The notes: generated by a model from the sequence alone, not told the origin. Positions 9,988 through 19,878 are shown, numbered from the stretch's first letter. The stretch: DNA of 64,000 nt from Pseudomonas sp. Ant30-3 (GCF_000690905.1 NZ_JMCL01000009.1:1-64000); one strand, 5' to 3'. Translations and numbers: made by a program.

Positions 9988-10382
9988 ACATTGGCCAAGC
10001 GGCTCGGGTAAGCGGACTCAGCGCGAAGATGATTCGTTATTACGAGTCGATCGGTCTGCTCAAGGCAGCTCATCGCACGGACAGCGGTTATCGGGTTTAT
10101 GGCGAGGATGATTTACACACGCTGGCCTTCATCAAGCGGTCGCGGGACCTGGGCTTTTCACTGGAGGAAGTCGGCAAGTTGCTGACCCTTTGGCAGGATC
10201 GGCAACGGGCGAGCGCGGATGTCAAAGCGCTTGCTCGCCAGCACATTGACGAGCTGAATCGCAAAATTCTCGAGATGGGGCAACTGCGCGACACGCTGCA
10301 GGATCTGGTGGATCACTGCCAGGGCGATCACCGCCCGGACTGTCCGATTCTGAAAAGTCTCGAATCGGGGTGCTGCGCCTAG
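9984..10382 (+). CDS. cueR: Copper-responsive MerR-family regulator CueR
   Basis: A 132-residue MerR-type activator. The N-terminal winged helix ([13 protein letters not shown]) is followed by a dimerisation helix and the metal loop. The two Cu(I) ligands sit at the same numbers as in E. coli CueR: C112 and C120 in [11 protein letters not shown]77, the residue marking monovalent-metal sensors, is also present (RASADV). A CC pair ends the protein. It starts inside the copA stop (ATGA) with GGAGG upstream. It should activate copZ and copA at the two operators described. Confidence 0.95.
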   Translation: MNIGQAARVSGLSAKMIRYYESIGLLKAAHRTDSGYRVYGEDDLHTLAFIKRSRDLGFSLEEVGKLLTLWQDRQRASADVKALARQHIDELNRKILEMGQLRDTLQDLVDHCQGDHRPDCPILKSLESGCCA

Positions 10383-10420
10383 TAGGTCGTGCCGTTGGCA
10401 CAGATGTCGAATCTACCGAC

Positions 10421-10516
10421 GCCTTCGCGGGCAAGCCCGCTCCCACAAGGTGCAGCGTGCATAAAGGCTTCAGGCCTGACACAAAACCCTGTGGGAGCGG
10501 GCTTGCTCGCGAAGGC
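10421..10516. repeat. REP doublet (REPIN-like)
   Basis: Near-perfect 27-base inverted arms (GCCTTCGCGGGCAAGCC...CTCCCACA at 10421-10447 and its complement at 10490-10516) flank about 42 bases. This is the classic pseudomonad REPIN layout, here between cueR and the RIO kinase terminator. Confidence 0.85.
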
Positions 10517-10548
10517 GCCAGTACTGTCTACCCCAAACCGTCGCCCAC

Positions 10549-10575
10549 AAAAAACCCGGCCGAGGCCGGGTTTTG
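10549..10575 (-). terminator. Rho-independent terminator of the RIO kinase gene
   Basis: Perfect 10-bp stem AAAACCCGGC/GCCGGGTTTT with loop CGAG (10551-10574). On the minus strand it is followed by a run of six T, directly after the kinase stop. On the plus strand it ends in TTTTG, so it may also stop reading from cueR. Confidence 0.88.
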
Positions 10576-10584
10576 TTCAACCGA

Positions 10585-11478
10585 TCACTGCATCCACGGT
10601 GGAGGCGGTTCTTCGGTTTTGCCCGGTGGCGCATCGTCCGCCGCGCGTACCGCTTGCTTGCGTTCTTCATCCAGGCGGGCCGCCTCGATTTCGCGCATGA
10701 TGCCGCCGACATCGGCCAGCTCTTCCGGCTCATCGAACTCACCGGTCAAAATGCTCGCCGGGTGTAAGGTGCCGGCCTCGTACAAGGCCCACATTTCTTT
10801 GGCGTAACGGGTCTGCTTCAGCTCCGGCGCGAACCGGCCGAAGTACGACGCCATGTTGCCCACATCCCGCTCAAGCATGCTGAAAGCATGGTTGTTGCCC
10901 GCCGCGTCAACCGCTTGCGGCAGGTCGATGATGACCGGACCTGTCGGCGTCAGCAGTACGTTGAACTCGGACAAGTCACCGTGCACCAGTCCGGTACACA
11001 ACATCAGCACGATCTGCGAAATCAGGAACGCGTGATACTCGCGCGCCTGATCCGGCTCCAGCACCACGTCATTCAGACGCGGCGCCGCATCGCCGTATTC
11101 GTCGGCAACCAGTTCCATCAGCAGCACGCCTTCGAGGAAGTCGTACGGCTTGGGTACCCGGACACCGGCACCGGCGAGGCGAAACAACGCCGCCACTTCA
11201 GCATTCTGCCAGGCATCTTCGGTTTCTTTCTTGCCGAACTTCGAGCCCTTGGCCATCGCCCGAGCCTGCCGGCTGTTGCGCACCTTGCGGCCTTCCTGAT
11301 ATTCGGCCGCCTGGCGGAAACTGCGTTTATTCGCCTCCTTGTAAACCTTCGCGCAACGTAACTCGTTGCCGCAGCGCACCACATAAACAGCTGCTTCTTT
11401 ACCACTCATGAGTGGGCGCAGCACCTCGTCGACCAGACCGTCCTCGATCAGGGGTTCAATGCGTTTTGGAGTCTTCAT
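10585..11478 (-). CDS. RIO1-family serine protein kinase-like protein
   Basis: A 297-residue protein of the bacterial RIO family. The ATP-binding lysine is in RCAKVYK (K44). The catalytic loop is HGDLSEFNVL (D168, N173), and the metal-binding Asp is in IIDLPQAV (D185), where RIO kinases replace DFG. All key kinase residues are therefore present. It is cytosolic. Bacterial substrates are poorly known; the eukaryotic homologues act in ribosome maturation. The C-terminal tail is charged and Pro-rich. It is a single gene with its own terminator. Confidence 0.9.
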   Translation of the reverse strand: MKTPKRIEPLIEDGLVDEVLRPLMSGKEAAVYVVRCGNELRCAKVYKEANKRSFRQAAEYQEGRKVRNSRQARAMAKGSKFGKKETEDAWQNAEVAALFRLAGAGVRVPKPYDFLEGVLLMELVADEYGDAAPRLNDVVLEPDQAREYHAFLISQIVLMLCTGLVHGDLSEFNVLLTPTGPVIIDLPQAVDAAGNNHAFSMLERDVGNMASYFGRFAPELKQTRYAKEMWALYEAGTLHPASILTGEFDEPEELADVGGIMREIEAARLDEERKQAVRAADDAPPGKTEEPPPPWMQ

Positions 11479-11931
11479 CAGCTTTTATTGTGGGTCCTTT
11501 ATTACCAAACACGCGAAAGTCATTCGTTATACGGCAATCTGCTCAATCGGGGGAGGGGGTGCCGACCTATGAACGTTCCGTGGGGAACAGTAAGCACACA
11601 ATGTGCCGTATTTATCGATGCACCCCGCCGATGCCATTCGACCGATGGGGATCATAGCTGAGCTGATGGGAATTGTTGGTGACCCAATGCAGGGGATTTG
11701 CGACAGAACCCGACAAACGCAGGCATACCCTTCGTAGGATTTATCCCTTCTGCCCTCAATTTCCTCTGACAACAGCCGAAGTCTTCAGTGACGAGGGAAT
11801 TTGTCCGACGATCGTTCCGATAAAAACGAGGCCGCACCCAGGGAGCCGGGTTCAACCATCACGTTTATTGCTGCCAATAAATCCGCGAGTCAACTGCACT
11901 GCGTGGGCCTACAAGAAAATCTGGAGCGCGG
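11479..11931. other. Intergenic region upstream of a chemoreceptor gene
   Basis: 453 bp between the divergent RIO kinase and chemoreceptor genes. I see no gene and no strong repeat. TCCGATAA near 11815 matches the -10 part of the flagellar sigma (FliA) consensus GCCGATAA at seven of eight bases, but the matching -35 is poor. Chemoreceptors are often FliA-dependent, so this is only a weak candidate. Confidence 0.4.
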
Positions 11932-13878
11932 ATGAACATCAAACAGAAGCTGACCTGGGCGTTTGCAATCATCGCCTGCTTGCCCGTGGTGCTGGTCGCC
12001 ACCCTCGTTGTGCTGAACTTGCGCAGTGACGCCAAGGACAATTTCGTCGACAGCAGTGGTCGCGAAATTCGTCAGGTCAGCAATGCCATGCAAATATTTT
12101 TCGACGGCATCAGCCAGAACGTCGATTACCTGGCGTCTCAGCCGCTGATCAAAGAATCCGATGACAGCCTCAAGACTTACATGAGCGCCAATGCGGAAAG
12201 TATTCCCCAAGGCGAGGCCGACAAAAAGGTCTTCGCCCTGCTGCAAAACCTCGGCAACAGCCACCCTTCCTACGCCTACGCGATCCTCGGCACGGCGGCC
12301 GGCGGTTACGTGTCCTGGCCGGACGACGCGAAGCTGAACAATTACGACCCACGCCAGCGTCCCTGGTACAAAGCGGCGCAGGCCAAACCGGGCAAGCCGT
12401 TTCGCACCGAGGCGTATTACTGGGCCGAGGACGATGCAACCTACGTCAGCACCGTACGCACCATCGACAACAAACTGGGGACCAACGGTGGCGTGGTCAG
12501 CATCGACGTGACGCTCAAGCAGCTCACCGAAATCGTCAAACAGATCAAGCTGGGTGAAAGCGGCTACCTGATGTTGATGGAAAACACCGGCACCGTGCTG
12601 GTCGACCCGAAACAACCGGAACACAACTTCAAACCGTTGAGCAGCCTTGGCGAGGGTTACGCGCAATTGGGCAAGGCCGGCAAAGGGCTAGTGGAAGTCG
12701 AGCTGAATGGTGAGCGTTACATGGCCAACGTCTGGCCCTCGGAACAACTCGGCTGGACATTTGTCGGCCTGATCAAACAGGACGATGTGATGAGCTCGGC
12801 TACTCAGCTGACCTGGCTGATCGCAATTATCGCGGCTGTGCTCGCGGTGATTTTCGCCGTGGTTGGCGCCAGCTTCGCCAGTGTCATCGTGCGCCCGATT
12901 CGCAGCGTCGCCAGCGGCCTGGAAGGCATTGCTCAGGGTGAAGGGGACTTGACCAAAAACCTGCAGGTGCGTGGCAGCGATGAAACCGCGCAACTGGCCA
13001 GCTGGTTCAACCAGTTTCTGGCGGCGATTCGTAATTTGATTCAAAGCATCGGTGGCGCCGCGACGAAAATCCTCGCCACCTCGAAAAGCTCGACGCAGGT
13101 GTCGAGCGACATGGCCGAAGCGGCCGGTCGTCAGCGTGAAGCAGTGGACATGGTGTCCACGGCGTTCCACGAAATGGTCGCGACCGCCAACGAAGTCGCG
13201 CGCTCGTGCAGCCAGGCGGCAGAGTCGGCCGACAGTGGCCAGCGTCAGGCGCGTGAAGGTCAGCAACAGATCGATGCGGCTGTGAGCAGTGTCGATCGCT
13301 TGAGTCAGGAGATCGAGCAGTCGGCGCAGTCGATGCAACAGCTGGAACGCGACAGCAATGACATCCAGTCGATTCTGGGGACCATTCGCTCGATTGCCGA
13401 ACAGACCAACTTGCTGGCGCTGAACGCTGCCATCGAAGCTGCCCGGGCTGGTGAGCAAGGTCGGGGTTTTGCGGTGGTGGCCGATGAAGTGCGGGCGCTG
13501 GCCAAACGCACGGCCGATTCCACGGCGGAGATCGACGGGTTGCTGGGTACTCTGGCCAAACGTACCAGCCAGGTGACTCATCAGATGCGCGCGAGCCTGG
13601 AAGTGTCGCAACAATCGGTCACCCGCATTGGCGAGGCGCGCAGCAGTTTCGGGCAGATTCGTGAGTCGGTGGACGTGATCCGCGACATGAATACACAGAT
13701 TGCGACGGCAGCGGAACAACAGCATCAGGTGGCTGAAGACATCAATCGGCACATCAGCCAGATCCACGGCGATGCGCAGCTGGTGGCGGAACTGGCGGAT
13801 TCGGCGCGGCTGGATTCGCAGAGTCTGGCCGGGTTGTCGAATGAGCTGGATGGGTTGGTTCGGCGGTTTAGGACCTGA
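11932..13878 (+). CDS. Methyl-accepting chemotaxis protein with dCache ligand domain (McpU/TlpQ-like)
   Basis: A 648-residue transmembrane chemoreceptor: TM1 (about 8-30), periplasmic dCache_1 domain (about 35-285), TM2 (about 290-318), HAMP, and a cytoplasmic signalling hairpin whose tip is [19 protein letters not shown] (from about 490). The ligand pocket has the dCache motifs DPRQRPWYK and YYWAEDD. The N-terminus ([30 protein letters not shown]) strongly recalls McpU of P. putida and TlpQ of P. aeruginosa, which sense polyamines and histamine. That ligand assignment is from memory of those sequences and needs alignment. GGAG precedes the ATG. Confidence 0.9.
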   Translation: MNIKQKLTWAFAIIACLPVVLVATLVVLNLRSDAKDNFVDSSGREIRQVSNAMQIFFDGISQNVDYLASQPLIKESDDSLKTYMSANAESIPQGEADKKVFALLQNLGNSHPSYAYAILGTAAGGYVSWPDDAKLNNYDPRQRPWYKAAQAKPGKPFRTEAYYWAEDDATYVSTVRTIDNKLGTNGGVVSIDVTLKQLTEIVKQIKLGESGYLMLMENTGTVLVDPKQPEHNFKPLSSLGEGYAQLGKAGKGLVEVELNGERYMANVWPSEQLGWTFVGLIKQDDVMSSATQLTWLIAIIAAVLAVIFAVVGASFASVIVRPIRSVASGLEGIAQGEGDLTKNLQVRGSDETAQLASWFNQFLAAIRNLIQSIGGAATKILATSKSSTQVSSDMAEAAGRQREAVDMVSTAFHEMVATANEVARSCSQAAESADSGQRQAREGQQQIDAAVSSVDRLSQEIEQSAQSMQQLERDSNDIQSILGTIRSIAEQTNLLALNAAIEAARAGEQGRGFAVVADEVRALAKRTADSTAEIDGLLGTLAKRTSQVTHQMRASLEVSQQSVTRIGEARSSFGQIRESVDVIRDMNTQIATAAEQQHQVAEDINRHISQIHGDAQLVAELADSARLDSQSLAGLSNELDGLVRRFRT

Positions 13879-14497
13879 TTTGCAACTGCCGTGAGGGCTT
13901 GGCGGCCGGTTGTGGGATCGCCGCCAGGATCAGGCTCGGACACAAGGAATCGAATCTCCCCCCTGTGGGAGCTGAGCTTGCTCGCGATGGCGGACTTGAA
14001 TTTTACTGAATCTTCGAGGATGTGCTCGGTTCACTGTGGGAGCTGGCTTGCCTGCGATGGCTATGTTCCGAGCGATTGAATTTTTGTGGGTGTACATATC
14101 CATTGCTGCGGCAGCGACTGAAATTGGTTCCGCTCTTACAGCGGGTCACTTGGAAAAGCGCCAAGTAACCAAACGCTCTTGCCCCTGACGTCCGGTGGCT
14201 CGCTAGTGCTCGCCATGCCTTCGCTCCGGTCCTTCTCCGTGGGCCCGCTGCCATCGGCCATCCATGGCCGGGGCAGCTAACCCGGCATCCATGCCGGGTT
14301 GCCCACTGCGCAGAACCTGCGCTCAGCCTCCCGACGGTGCGCTAACCGCCACAGCCGCCGAGGCGGCCTGATAGCCGACCTGGCTGTTGGATTTGTCCGC
14401 ATTTCAATTTGCGGGAGTCAAGCTGGTCTGTTCGTTCGTCCGTATTTCAGATGTAGAAGCGACCCGGCGGCGATCCGCCTTGCCCGCGAAAGCATCC
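13879..14497. repeat. Non-coding repeat-rich region with multiple perfect hairpins
   Basis: This 619-bp gap holds two direct half-REPs (TGTGGGAGCTGAGCTTGC at 13964 and TGTGGGAGCTGGCTTGCC at 14035). A hairpin-rich block follows at about 14130-14420. In it are GGCCATCCATGGCC (14256-14269), AACCCGGCAT/ATGCCGGGTT (14279-14300) and GCCGCCGAGGCGGC (14354-14367). It resembles a dispersed sequence I recall from many Pseudomonas genomes. Short open frames cross it, but none has a ribosome site or recognisable product. Confidence 0.6.
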
Positions 14498-15289
14498 TCA
14501 CTGCCGAAACAATTCCCCCGGCGTAAACCCGAACAACCCTCTGAACGCCGCAATGAACGCCGACGTCGAGTCGTACCCGCAAGCCAGCGCCGCGTTGGTC
14601 ACACTCTCGCCACTCTCCAGCACATTCAACGACGACAGCAAGCGCATCCGCTGGCGCCAACCGCGAAAACTCAACCCGGTCTCGCGCTGGAACAGGCGCA
14701 TCAGGGTTTTATCCGAAGTGCCCAGGCGGCCTGCCCAATCCTGTAGCGTCACGTGCAGCTCAGGGTTTTCGATCAGCTCGTTACATAATTCAAGCAAGCG
14801 CTGATGGCGCGGCAACGGCAGCGAGAAACCGACTTCCGGCAGATTCGCCAATTGATCCAACAAAACGCTGACCAGACGCGCTTCAGCACTGTCGCCCTGG
14901 GGATATTCCACCGGCAGCTGGCAAAAACTCTTGATTAATTCCCGCGCCAGCGGCGTCACCTCCAGCACTCGGCATCGCCCATCGGCCCATTGGCAATCTT
15001 CGCGACGCACGTAAAGGCTGCGCATCTCGGCGCGCATCGACGTGACGACCTGATGCTCAAGGTCGGCGGGGATCCAGATGCCCCACTGCGGCGGCGCAAA
15101 AAAACTGCCCTCGGCGGTATGCACGCCAAGAACGCCGCTGATGGCATAGGAAAATTGCACCCAGTCATGCCGATGCGGCGGCGTCCAGGAGCCGGCGTTC
15201 AGGCTTTCGGCACGGGCGAACAGCGGGCGCGGCAGAGCGGTCAGGTCGGGGATTGTTCGTTCGAGTGAGAGTTGTCCGTTGGTCGCCAT
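14498..15289 (-). CDS. AraC-family transcriptional regulator with cupin sensor domain
   Basis: A 263-residue regulator. The N-terminal cupin-like domain (about 20-100) has PPHRHDWVQF. The C-terminal AraC DNA-binding domain (about 165-262) has two helix-turn-helix units; the second ends in CGYDSTSAFIAAFRGLFG and TPGELFR. This resembles the NimR/YdeC type, which often controls a neighbouring exporter or enzyme. Here the divergent side is only a repeat and the thiolase end, so the target is unclear. Cytosolic. Confidence 0.9.
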   Translation of the reverse strand: MATNGQLSLERTIPDLTALPRPLFARAESLNAGSWTPPHRHDWVQFSYAISGVLGVHTAEGSFFAPPQWGIWIPADLEHQVVTSMRAEMRSLYVRREDCQWADGRCRVLEVTPLARELIKSFCQLPVEYPQGDSAEARLVSVLLDQLANLPEVGFSLPLPRHQRLLELCNELIENPELHVTLQDWAGRLGTSDKTLMRLFQRETGLSFRGWRQRMRLLSSLNVLESGESVTNAALACGYDSTSAFIAAFRGLFGFTPGELFRQ

Positions 15290-15367
15290 TTGTGGGGGTA
15301 ATATCGGGTAAGGGCTTGCAGCGGACGTTAGGGCAAATGGTTGATCAATTCAACACCACGAATCCCA

Positions 15368-15457
15368 TGTGGGAGCGAGCCTGCTCGCGATGGCGGCGTT
15401 CCAGTCAATATCTTCGATGACTGAGACCCCGCTATCGCGAGCAGGCTCGCTCCCACA
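15368..15457. repeat. REP doublet
   Basis: Inverted arms TGTGGGAGCGAGCCTGCTCG and their complement, about 23 bases each, flank about 40 bases. It lies between the AraC gene and the end of the thiolase gene, both on the minus strand. Confidence 0.85.
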
Positions 15458-15480
15458 GGTTTCCGGTTCGACTAACGGGA

Positions 15481-16758
15481 TCAGCGTTCGATGATGGCTG
15501 TGACGCCTTGGCCGCCAGCGGCACAAATCGAAATCAGGCCACGACCCTTGCCGGCAGCGTCCAGCAACTTGGCCAGGCTGGCGACAATGCGCCCGCCCGT
15601 GGCGGCAAATGGGTGCCCGGCTGCCAGTGAACTGCCTTTGACGTTCAAACGCATGCGGTCGATAGAACCCAGCGGCGCGTTGAGCCCCAGTCGGTTTTTG
15701 CAGTATTCGGGATCCTCCCAGGCCTTGAGCGTACACAGCACCTGCGCGGCGAACGCCTCGTGAATCTCGTAATAATCGAAGTCCTGCAACGTCAATCCAT
15801 TGCGCTCCAGCAAACGCGGCACCGCATACACCGGTGCCATCAACAGACCTTCCGCGCCGTTGACGAAATCCACCGCTGCCGCCTCGCCGTCGCGCAAGTA
15901 AGCGAGGATCGGCAAGCCGCGCGCCTTCGCCCATTCCTCACTGCCGAGCAGCACCAGCGAGGCACCATCGGTAAGCGGCGTCGAGTTGCCCGCCGTCAAC
16001 GTGCCCTTGGCGCTTTTTTCGAATGCCGGTTTCAGTGAAGCGAGTTTCTCCAGCGTCAGGTCAGGGCGCAGATTGTTGTCGCGGGTCAGGCCGAGGAACG
16101 GCGTCATCAGGTCGTTATGCCAACCCTCGGTGTAGGACGCAGCCATTTTCTGGTGGCTTTCGAGGGCGAGTTGATCCTGCTCCTCACGCGGGATGTTCCA
16201 GGTCTGCGCCATCAATTCGCAATGTTCGCCCATGGACAGCTCCGTGCGCGGCTCGCCGTTGCGCGGGAATTGCGGGATGAGATGGCCTGGACGCAACTGC
16301 AGGAACGTTTTCAGTTTGTCGGCAGTGGTTTTGCCTCGATTGGCCTGCAAGAGAATTTTGCGCAGGCCTTCGTTGATCCCGATCGGCGCGTCGGACGTGG
16401 TGTCGACGCCACCGGCAATGCCGCAGTCGATCTGGCCGAGGGCAATTTTATTCGCCACCAATAACGCAGCTTCAAGGCCGGTGCCGCAGGCCTGCTGAAT
16501 GTCATAGGCCGGTGTGGTTGGCGAGAGCCGCGAGCCAAGCACGCATTCGCGGGTCAGGTTGAAATCATGGGAATGTTTGAGCACGGCACCCGCCGCGACT
16601 TCGCCCATGCGCTCACCGTGCAGGTTGAACCGCTCGATCAGGCCTTCGAGCGCGGCCGTGAGCATCGCCTGGTTGCTCGCGGTAGCGTATGGCCCGTTGG
16701 AGCGGGCGAAGGGAATCCGGTTGCCACCGATGATTGCGACGCGACGCAGCTGAGTCAT
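15481..16758 (-). CDS. Acetyl-CoA C-acyltransferase (thiolase, FadI-like)
   Basis: A 425-residue thiolase for reversible thiolytic cleavage or condensation of acyl-CoAs in the cytosol. The nucleophilic cysteine is C91 in QQACGTGLEA. The remaining active-site blocks are HEAFAAQ, GHPFAATGGR and the second cysteine in CAAGGQG. The ATG at 16758 is preferred over an earlier in-frame start because AGGAG lies just upstream. It is divergent from a FabG4-type reductase and MaoC hydratase. The three together can run the thiolase, ketoacyl-reductase and hydratase steps of a beta-oxidation-like cycle. Confidence 0.92.
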   Translation of the reverse strand: MTQLRRVAIIGGNRIPFARSNGPYATASNQAMLTAALEGLIERFNLHGERMGEVAAGAVLKHSHDFNLTRECVLGSRLSPTTPAYDIQQACGTGLEAALLVANKIALGQIDCGIAGGVDTTSDAPIGINEGLRKILLQANRGKTTADKLKTFLQLRPGHLIPQFPRNGEPRTELSMGEHCELMAQTWNIPREEQDQLALESHQKMAASYTEGWHNDLMTPFLGLTRDNNLRPDLTLEKLASLKPAFEKSAKGTLTAGNSTPLTDGASLVLLGSEEWAKARGLPILAYLRDGEAAAVDFVNGAEGLLMAPVYAVPRLLERNGLTLQDFDYYEIHEAFAAQVLCTLKAWEDPEYCKNRLGLNAPLGSIDRMRLNVKGSSLAAGHPFAATGGRIVASLAKLLDAAGKGRGLISICAAGGQGVTAIIER

Positions 16759-16811
16759 AAAAGCTCCTGATAAAAATTCAAATATCAACGCGGTCCAATG
16801 TGGGGCTGGCC

Positions 16812-16905
16812 TGTGGCGAGGGGATTTATCCCCGTCGGACCGTGCAGCAGTCTTAGAATCTCAGGGCGGCTTCGCCACCCAACGGGGATAAATCCCCTCG
16901 CCACA
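16812..16905. repeat. Long inverted repeat, TGTGGCGAGGGGAT family
   Basis: Outer arms of about 26 bases (TGTGGCGAGGGGATTTATCC and its complement) enclose an inner partially paired segment. A relative with the same ends lies at 38858-38992. It is located in the divergent promoter region between the thiolase and FabG4-like genes. Confidence 0.85.
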
Positions 16906-17060
16906 AAGTCGCTCCCCCAGATACCGCAGTTCCCTGCAGATGCTGCCAAGCCCGGTCCGAATCAATATGCAATGCCCAAGCGTAGGCTTTATTCGTGGAT
17001 CGAACGACTGATTGCCATTCGTGGTCCACACTTTGAACCCCAGCTGCTGGAGCGCGTTCC

Positions 17061-18419
17061 ATGTCTGACCGTTATATCGACTTCGCCAACTCGTCCCTCG
17101 GCCAACGTCTGGTCGGTGCCCTTGGTCTGCCGACGCCCGTCCGACTGGAGCGCTGGCAAGCGGGCCGGCTGCGCCCTGTCGAAGGCGCGCTGCTGATTGG
17201 CGGCGGTGCGCTGGCGGAAAAAGTCAGCGCTTTCGCCAATCGCCTGACTGACGCGATTTTCAGCTACGGCACCGAACCTGCACCTGAAAAAGCCGCGGCA
17301 TGGATTCCTGGCCACGGCCCCAAGCTCAAAGCCGTGGTATTCGATGCCAGCGAATTGAAGCAGACCGACGCGCTGAAACAGCTGCGCGAGTTTTTTCAAC
17401 CGTTGATGAAAAACCTTGATCACAACGCACACGTGGTGATTCTCGGACGCGACCCGCAAACAATCAGCGACCCGTTCGCCGCCAGCGCCCAACGCGCGCT
17501 GGAGGGCTTCAGCCGCTCGCTGGCCAAGGAATTACGCGGCGGCGGGACTCTGCAACTGATCCAGGTGGGTGAAGGTGCCGAAGATCAACTGGAAGGCCCG
17601 CTGCGATTTTTTCTTTCGCCCAAGAGCGCCTTCGTCTCCGGGCAAGTGGTCCGGGTGAATGCCTGTGACACTCCGGTTACCGACTGGACCCGCCCGTTGT
17701 CCGGGCGTAAGGCTCTGGTCACGGGCGCCGCACGCGGGATTGGCGCCTCCATCGCCGAAACGCTGGCCCGCGATGGCGCCGACGTTATTCTGCTGGACGT
17801 CCCGCAGGCCAAAAACGATCTGGAAGGCCTCGCCGCACGCCTCGGCGCGCGCAGCATCATCCTGGACATTTGCGCCGAAGACGCGGCAGCGCAGTTGATC
17901 GAAGACCTGCCCGATGGCGTTGATATCGTGGTGCACAACGCCGGCATCACCCGCGACAAAACCCTTGCCAACATGACCCCGGAATTTTGGGACGCGGTGC
18001 TCGCGGTCAACCTCAACGCGCCACAGGTGCTGACCAAGGCGCTACTCGACAGCGGCACGTTGCGCGACAACGGCCGGGTCATTCTGCTGGCGTCGATCAG
18101 CGGTATTGCCGGCAATCGCGGGCAAACCAATTACGCCGCCAGCAAGGCGGGGTTGATCGGTCTGGCACAGGCCTGGGCACCGCTGCTCAATGAGCGCGGC
18201 ATCAGCATCAACGCAGTCGCACCGGGGTTCATCGAAACCCAGATGACGGCGCACCTGCCATTTGCTGTGCGCGAAGGCGGACGGCGCATGAGCTCGCTGG
18301 GCCAGGGCGGCGTGCCACAAGACGTTGCTGAAGCCGTGGCCTGGCTGGCACAACCGGGCACGGGCGGCTACACCGGACAAGCGCTGCGTGTCTGCGGGCA
18401 AAGTGTGCTGGGGGCGTAA
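17061..18419 (+). CDS. 3-oxoacyl-ACP/CoA reductase, high-molecular-weight FabG4 type
   Basis: A 452-residue short-chain dehydrogenase. It is longer than classical FabG (about 245) because of an N-terminal Rossmann-like, catalytically silent domain (1-205). The active SDR domain follows with TGAARGIG (from T221), NAG (HNAGITRD), and the catalytic YAASK (Y358, K362). This fits HMW FabG/FabG4, which reduces 3-oxoacyl-CoA or -ACP with NAD(P)H. A GGAG site precedes the ATG. Two bases separate it from the MaoC gene, so the two are cotranscribed. Confidence 0.92.
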   Translation: MSDRYIDFANSSLGQRLVGALGLPTPVRLERWQAGRLRPVEGALLIGGGALAEKVSAFANRLTDAIFSYGTEPAPEKAAAWIPGHGPKLKAVVFDASELKQTDALKQLREFFQPLMKNLDHNAHVVILGRDPQTISDPFAASAQRALEGFSRSLAKELRGGGTLQLIQVGEGAEDQLEGPLRFFLSPKSAFVSGQVVRVNACDTPVTDWTRPLSGRKALVTGAARGIGASIAETLARDGADVILLDVPQAKNDLEGLAARLGARSIILDICAEDAAAQLIEDLPDGVDIVVHNAGITRDKTLANMTPEFWDAVLAVNLNAPQVLTKALLDSGTLRDNGRVILLASISGIAGNRGQTNYAASKAGLIGLAQAWAPLLNERGISINAVAPGFIETQMTAHLPFAVREGGRRMSSLGQGGVPQDVAEAVAWLAQPGTGGYTGQALRVCGQSVLGA

Positions 18420-18421
18420 CC

Positions 18422-19276
18422 ATGAACAATGACTGGCACACACTTGAACGCGAGCCCGGCCTGCCTGCCTCGTACGCGCAAGCGGCGGTGCGGCGCAAGA
18501 TCACTGGCACCACGCTGCCCGAGACTGGGCTGCGATGCTGGGTCGATGTCGATCCAAAACGCCTCGCGGACTATCGCAAGGTTTGCGGGTTTGCCGACAG
18601 CGGCTTGCTGCCACCGACCTACCCGCACATCCTAGCGTTCGCTTTGCAGATGCACTTGCTGACAGCCAAAGACTTTCCGTTTCCCCTGTTGGGGTTGATT
18701 CACTTGAGCAACCGCATTCGCCTTATTCGGCCGATGGGCGGCGTGCATCGCGCGCGAGTCAGTGTGCAGGTGGTCAATCTGCAACCGCACGCCAAAGGTG
18801 CGACATTTGATCTGCTGACGACCCTGGAAGATCAATTGGGGACGCTCTGGGAGGCTGAAAGCCAGATGCTCTGTCGTGGCGTCAAACTCGACGGTGACCC
18901 CGTCGAAGAAGTCCTGGCAGCAAGCTTGTCGCTCACCGAAGTCAGCCGCTGGAAGGCCCCGGCCGACATCGGTCGGCAATACGCGAAAGTGTCGGGCGAT
19001 TACAATCCGATTCATTTGAGTGCCGCGAGCGCCAAGCTGTTTGGCTTCCCGACGGCGATCGCCCATGGCCTGTGGAACAAGGCGCGCACGCTGGCGGCGC
19101 TGGATCAACACCTGCCAACAGCCAACGTCGAGATTGCGGTGCAGTTTCACAAACCGGTACGCCTGCCCAGCGAGGTGACGTTACTGGCCAGCGCGGCAGG
19201 CTCCAGCGGCGATTTCCAATTGATGGGTGTCGGGGAGCTGCAACACATGGTCGGGCACTGGCGGCCGATTTCCTGA
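18422..19276 (+). CDS. MaoC-like acyl dehydratase (enoyl hydratase)
   Basis: A 284-residue double hot-dog protein. The active-site motif of the C-terminal MaoC domain is GDYNPIHLS (Asp and His) followed by IAHGLWNKAR. It is expected to hydrate enoyl-CoA to (R)-3-hydroxyacyl-CoA or dehydrate in the reverse sense. It is translationally close to the FabG4-like gene and divergent from the thiolase. This points to a dedicated fatty-acyl cycle, possibly supplying hydroxyacyl-CoA. The substrate length is unknown. Confidence 0.9.
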   Translation: MNNDWHTLEREPGLPASYAQAAVRRKITGTTLPETGLRCWVDVDPKRLADYRKVCGFADSGLLPPTYPHILAFALQMHLLTAKDFPFPLLGLIHLSNRIRLIRPMGGVHRARVSVQVVNLQPHAKGATFDLLTTLEDQLGTLWEAESQMLCRGVKLDGDPVEEVLAASLSLTEVSRWKAPADIGRQYAKVSGDYNPIHLSAASAKLFGFPTAIAHGLWNKARTLAALDQHLPTANVEIAVQFHKPVRLPSEVTLLASAAGSSGDFQLMGVGELQHMVGHWRPIS

Positions 19277-19314
19277 GCTCGCCATAGCAGGGCAATCGCG
19301 CGCAAAGGTGCCTT

Positions 19315-19878
19315 TCAGCGAGGCGGATAATTGGCGAGTATCCTGCCAACCGTCTCGCGGATAGCGTTGGCACGATCAGTCGGATTCGGCGAACCGCTGA
19401 CCAGTTGTTCATCGCTGCCACGCCACACCAGTTTGCCGTCCTTGCTGTCCAGCAGATCGATCTGAATGATCGCGACCTTGTAACTGACGTTGCGGGTTTC
19501 GTTGTACATCGGCCCGCCCCAGTAACCACTCCACGGACTGCCCCACCCGCCCCCGCCGCCGTAGTGGGTCGTCACTTGTTGCTGGCGCTGCTCGACGATC
19601 AGGTAGGTCTGCACGCTGAGATCACCCCTGCTGCCCCCGGGTGCCGGGCGCAGGCCGCGTTGATCGAGCTGATCGGACACCGACTGGCGAATGCGTTGCT
19701 CGGTCAGGTCACTCTTGATTCGTGGGTCATCGGGACGATATTGCAGAGCCGGTTCCATCCAGCTCCAGCTGCGATACGCGGCAAAGTCGCGGCTGGCATC
19801 AAAGTCATTGTTGACCTGGTTGGCGGCACAGGCGCTGAGCAGTGCGGCGACAACCAGTAGTGCGATACGACGGAACAT
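19315..19878 (-). CDS. DUF4136 lipoprotein
   Basis: A 187-residue predicted lipoprotein. The signal peptide ends in the lipobox LLSACAAN (Cys near residue 17). The DUF4136 domain follows, with FAAYRSWSW near the start and RANAIRETVGRILANYPP at the end. A Gly/Trp/Tyr-rich loop (about 107-128, HYGGGGGWGSPW) is inserted mid-domain. The start at 19878 has GGAG upstream and gives a clean signal peptide. It is the downstream member of a tandem paralogous pair. Envelope-located; function unknown. Confidence 0.88.
   Translation of the reverse strand: MFRRIALLVVAALLSACAANQVNNDFDASRDFAAYRSWSWMEPALQYRPDDPRIKSDLTEQRIRQSVSDQLDQRGLRPAPGGSRGDLSVQTYLIVEQRQQQVTTHYGGGGGWGSPWSGYWGGPMYNETRNVSYKVAIIQIDLLDSKDGKLVWRGSDEQLVSGSPNPTDRANAIRETVGRILANYPPR

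Noticed and set aside
10421..10516. REP arrays as possible CRISPR repeats
   Set aside because: The repeats occur as inverted pairs scattered between genes, not as regularly spaced direct repeats, and no cas gene is present.
11815..11823. FliA promoter for the chemoreceptor
   Set aside because: TCCGATAA matches the -10 element, but the -35 region at the right distance matches only about half the consensus, so it is not listed as a promoter.
14387..14746. Plus-strand open frames across 14.3-14.8 kb
   Set aside because: They overlap the AraC gene on the other strand and the repeat region, without ribosome sites or family resemblance.
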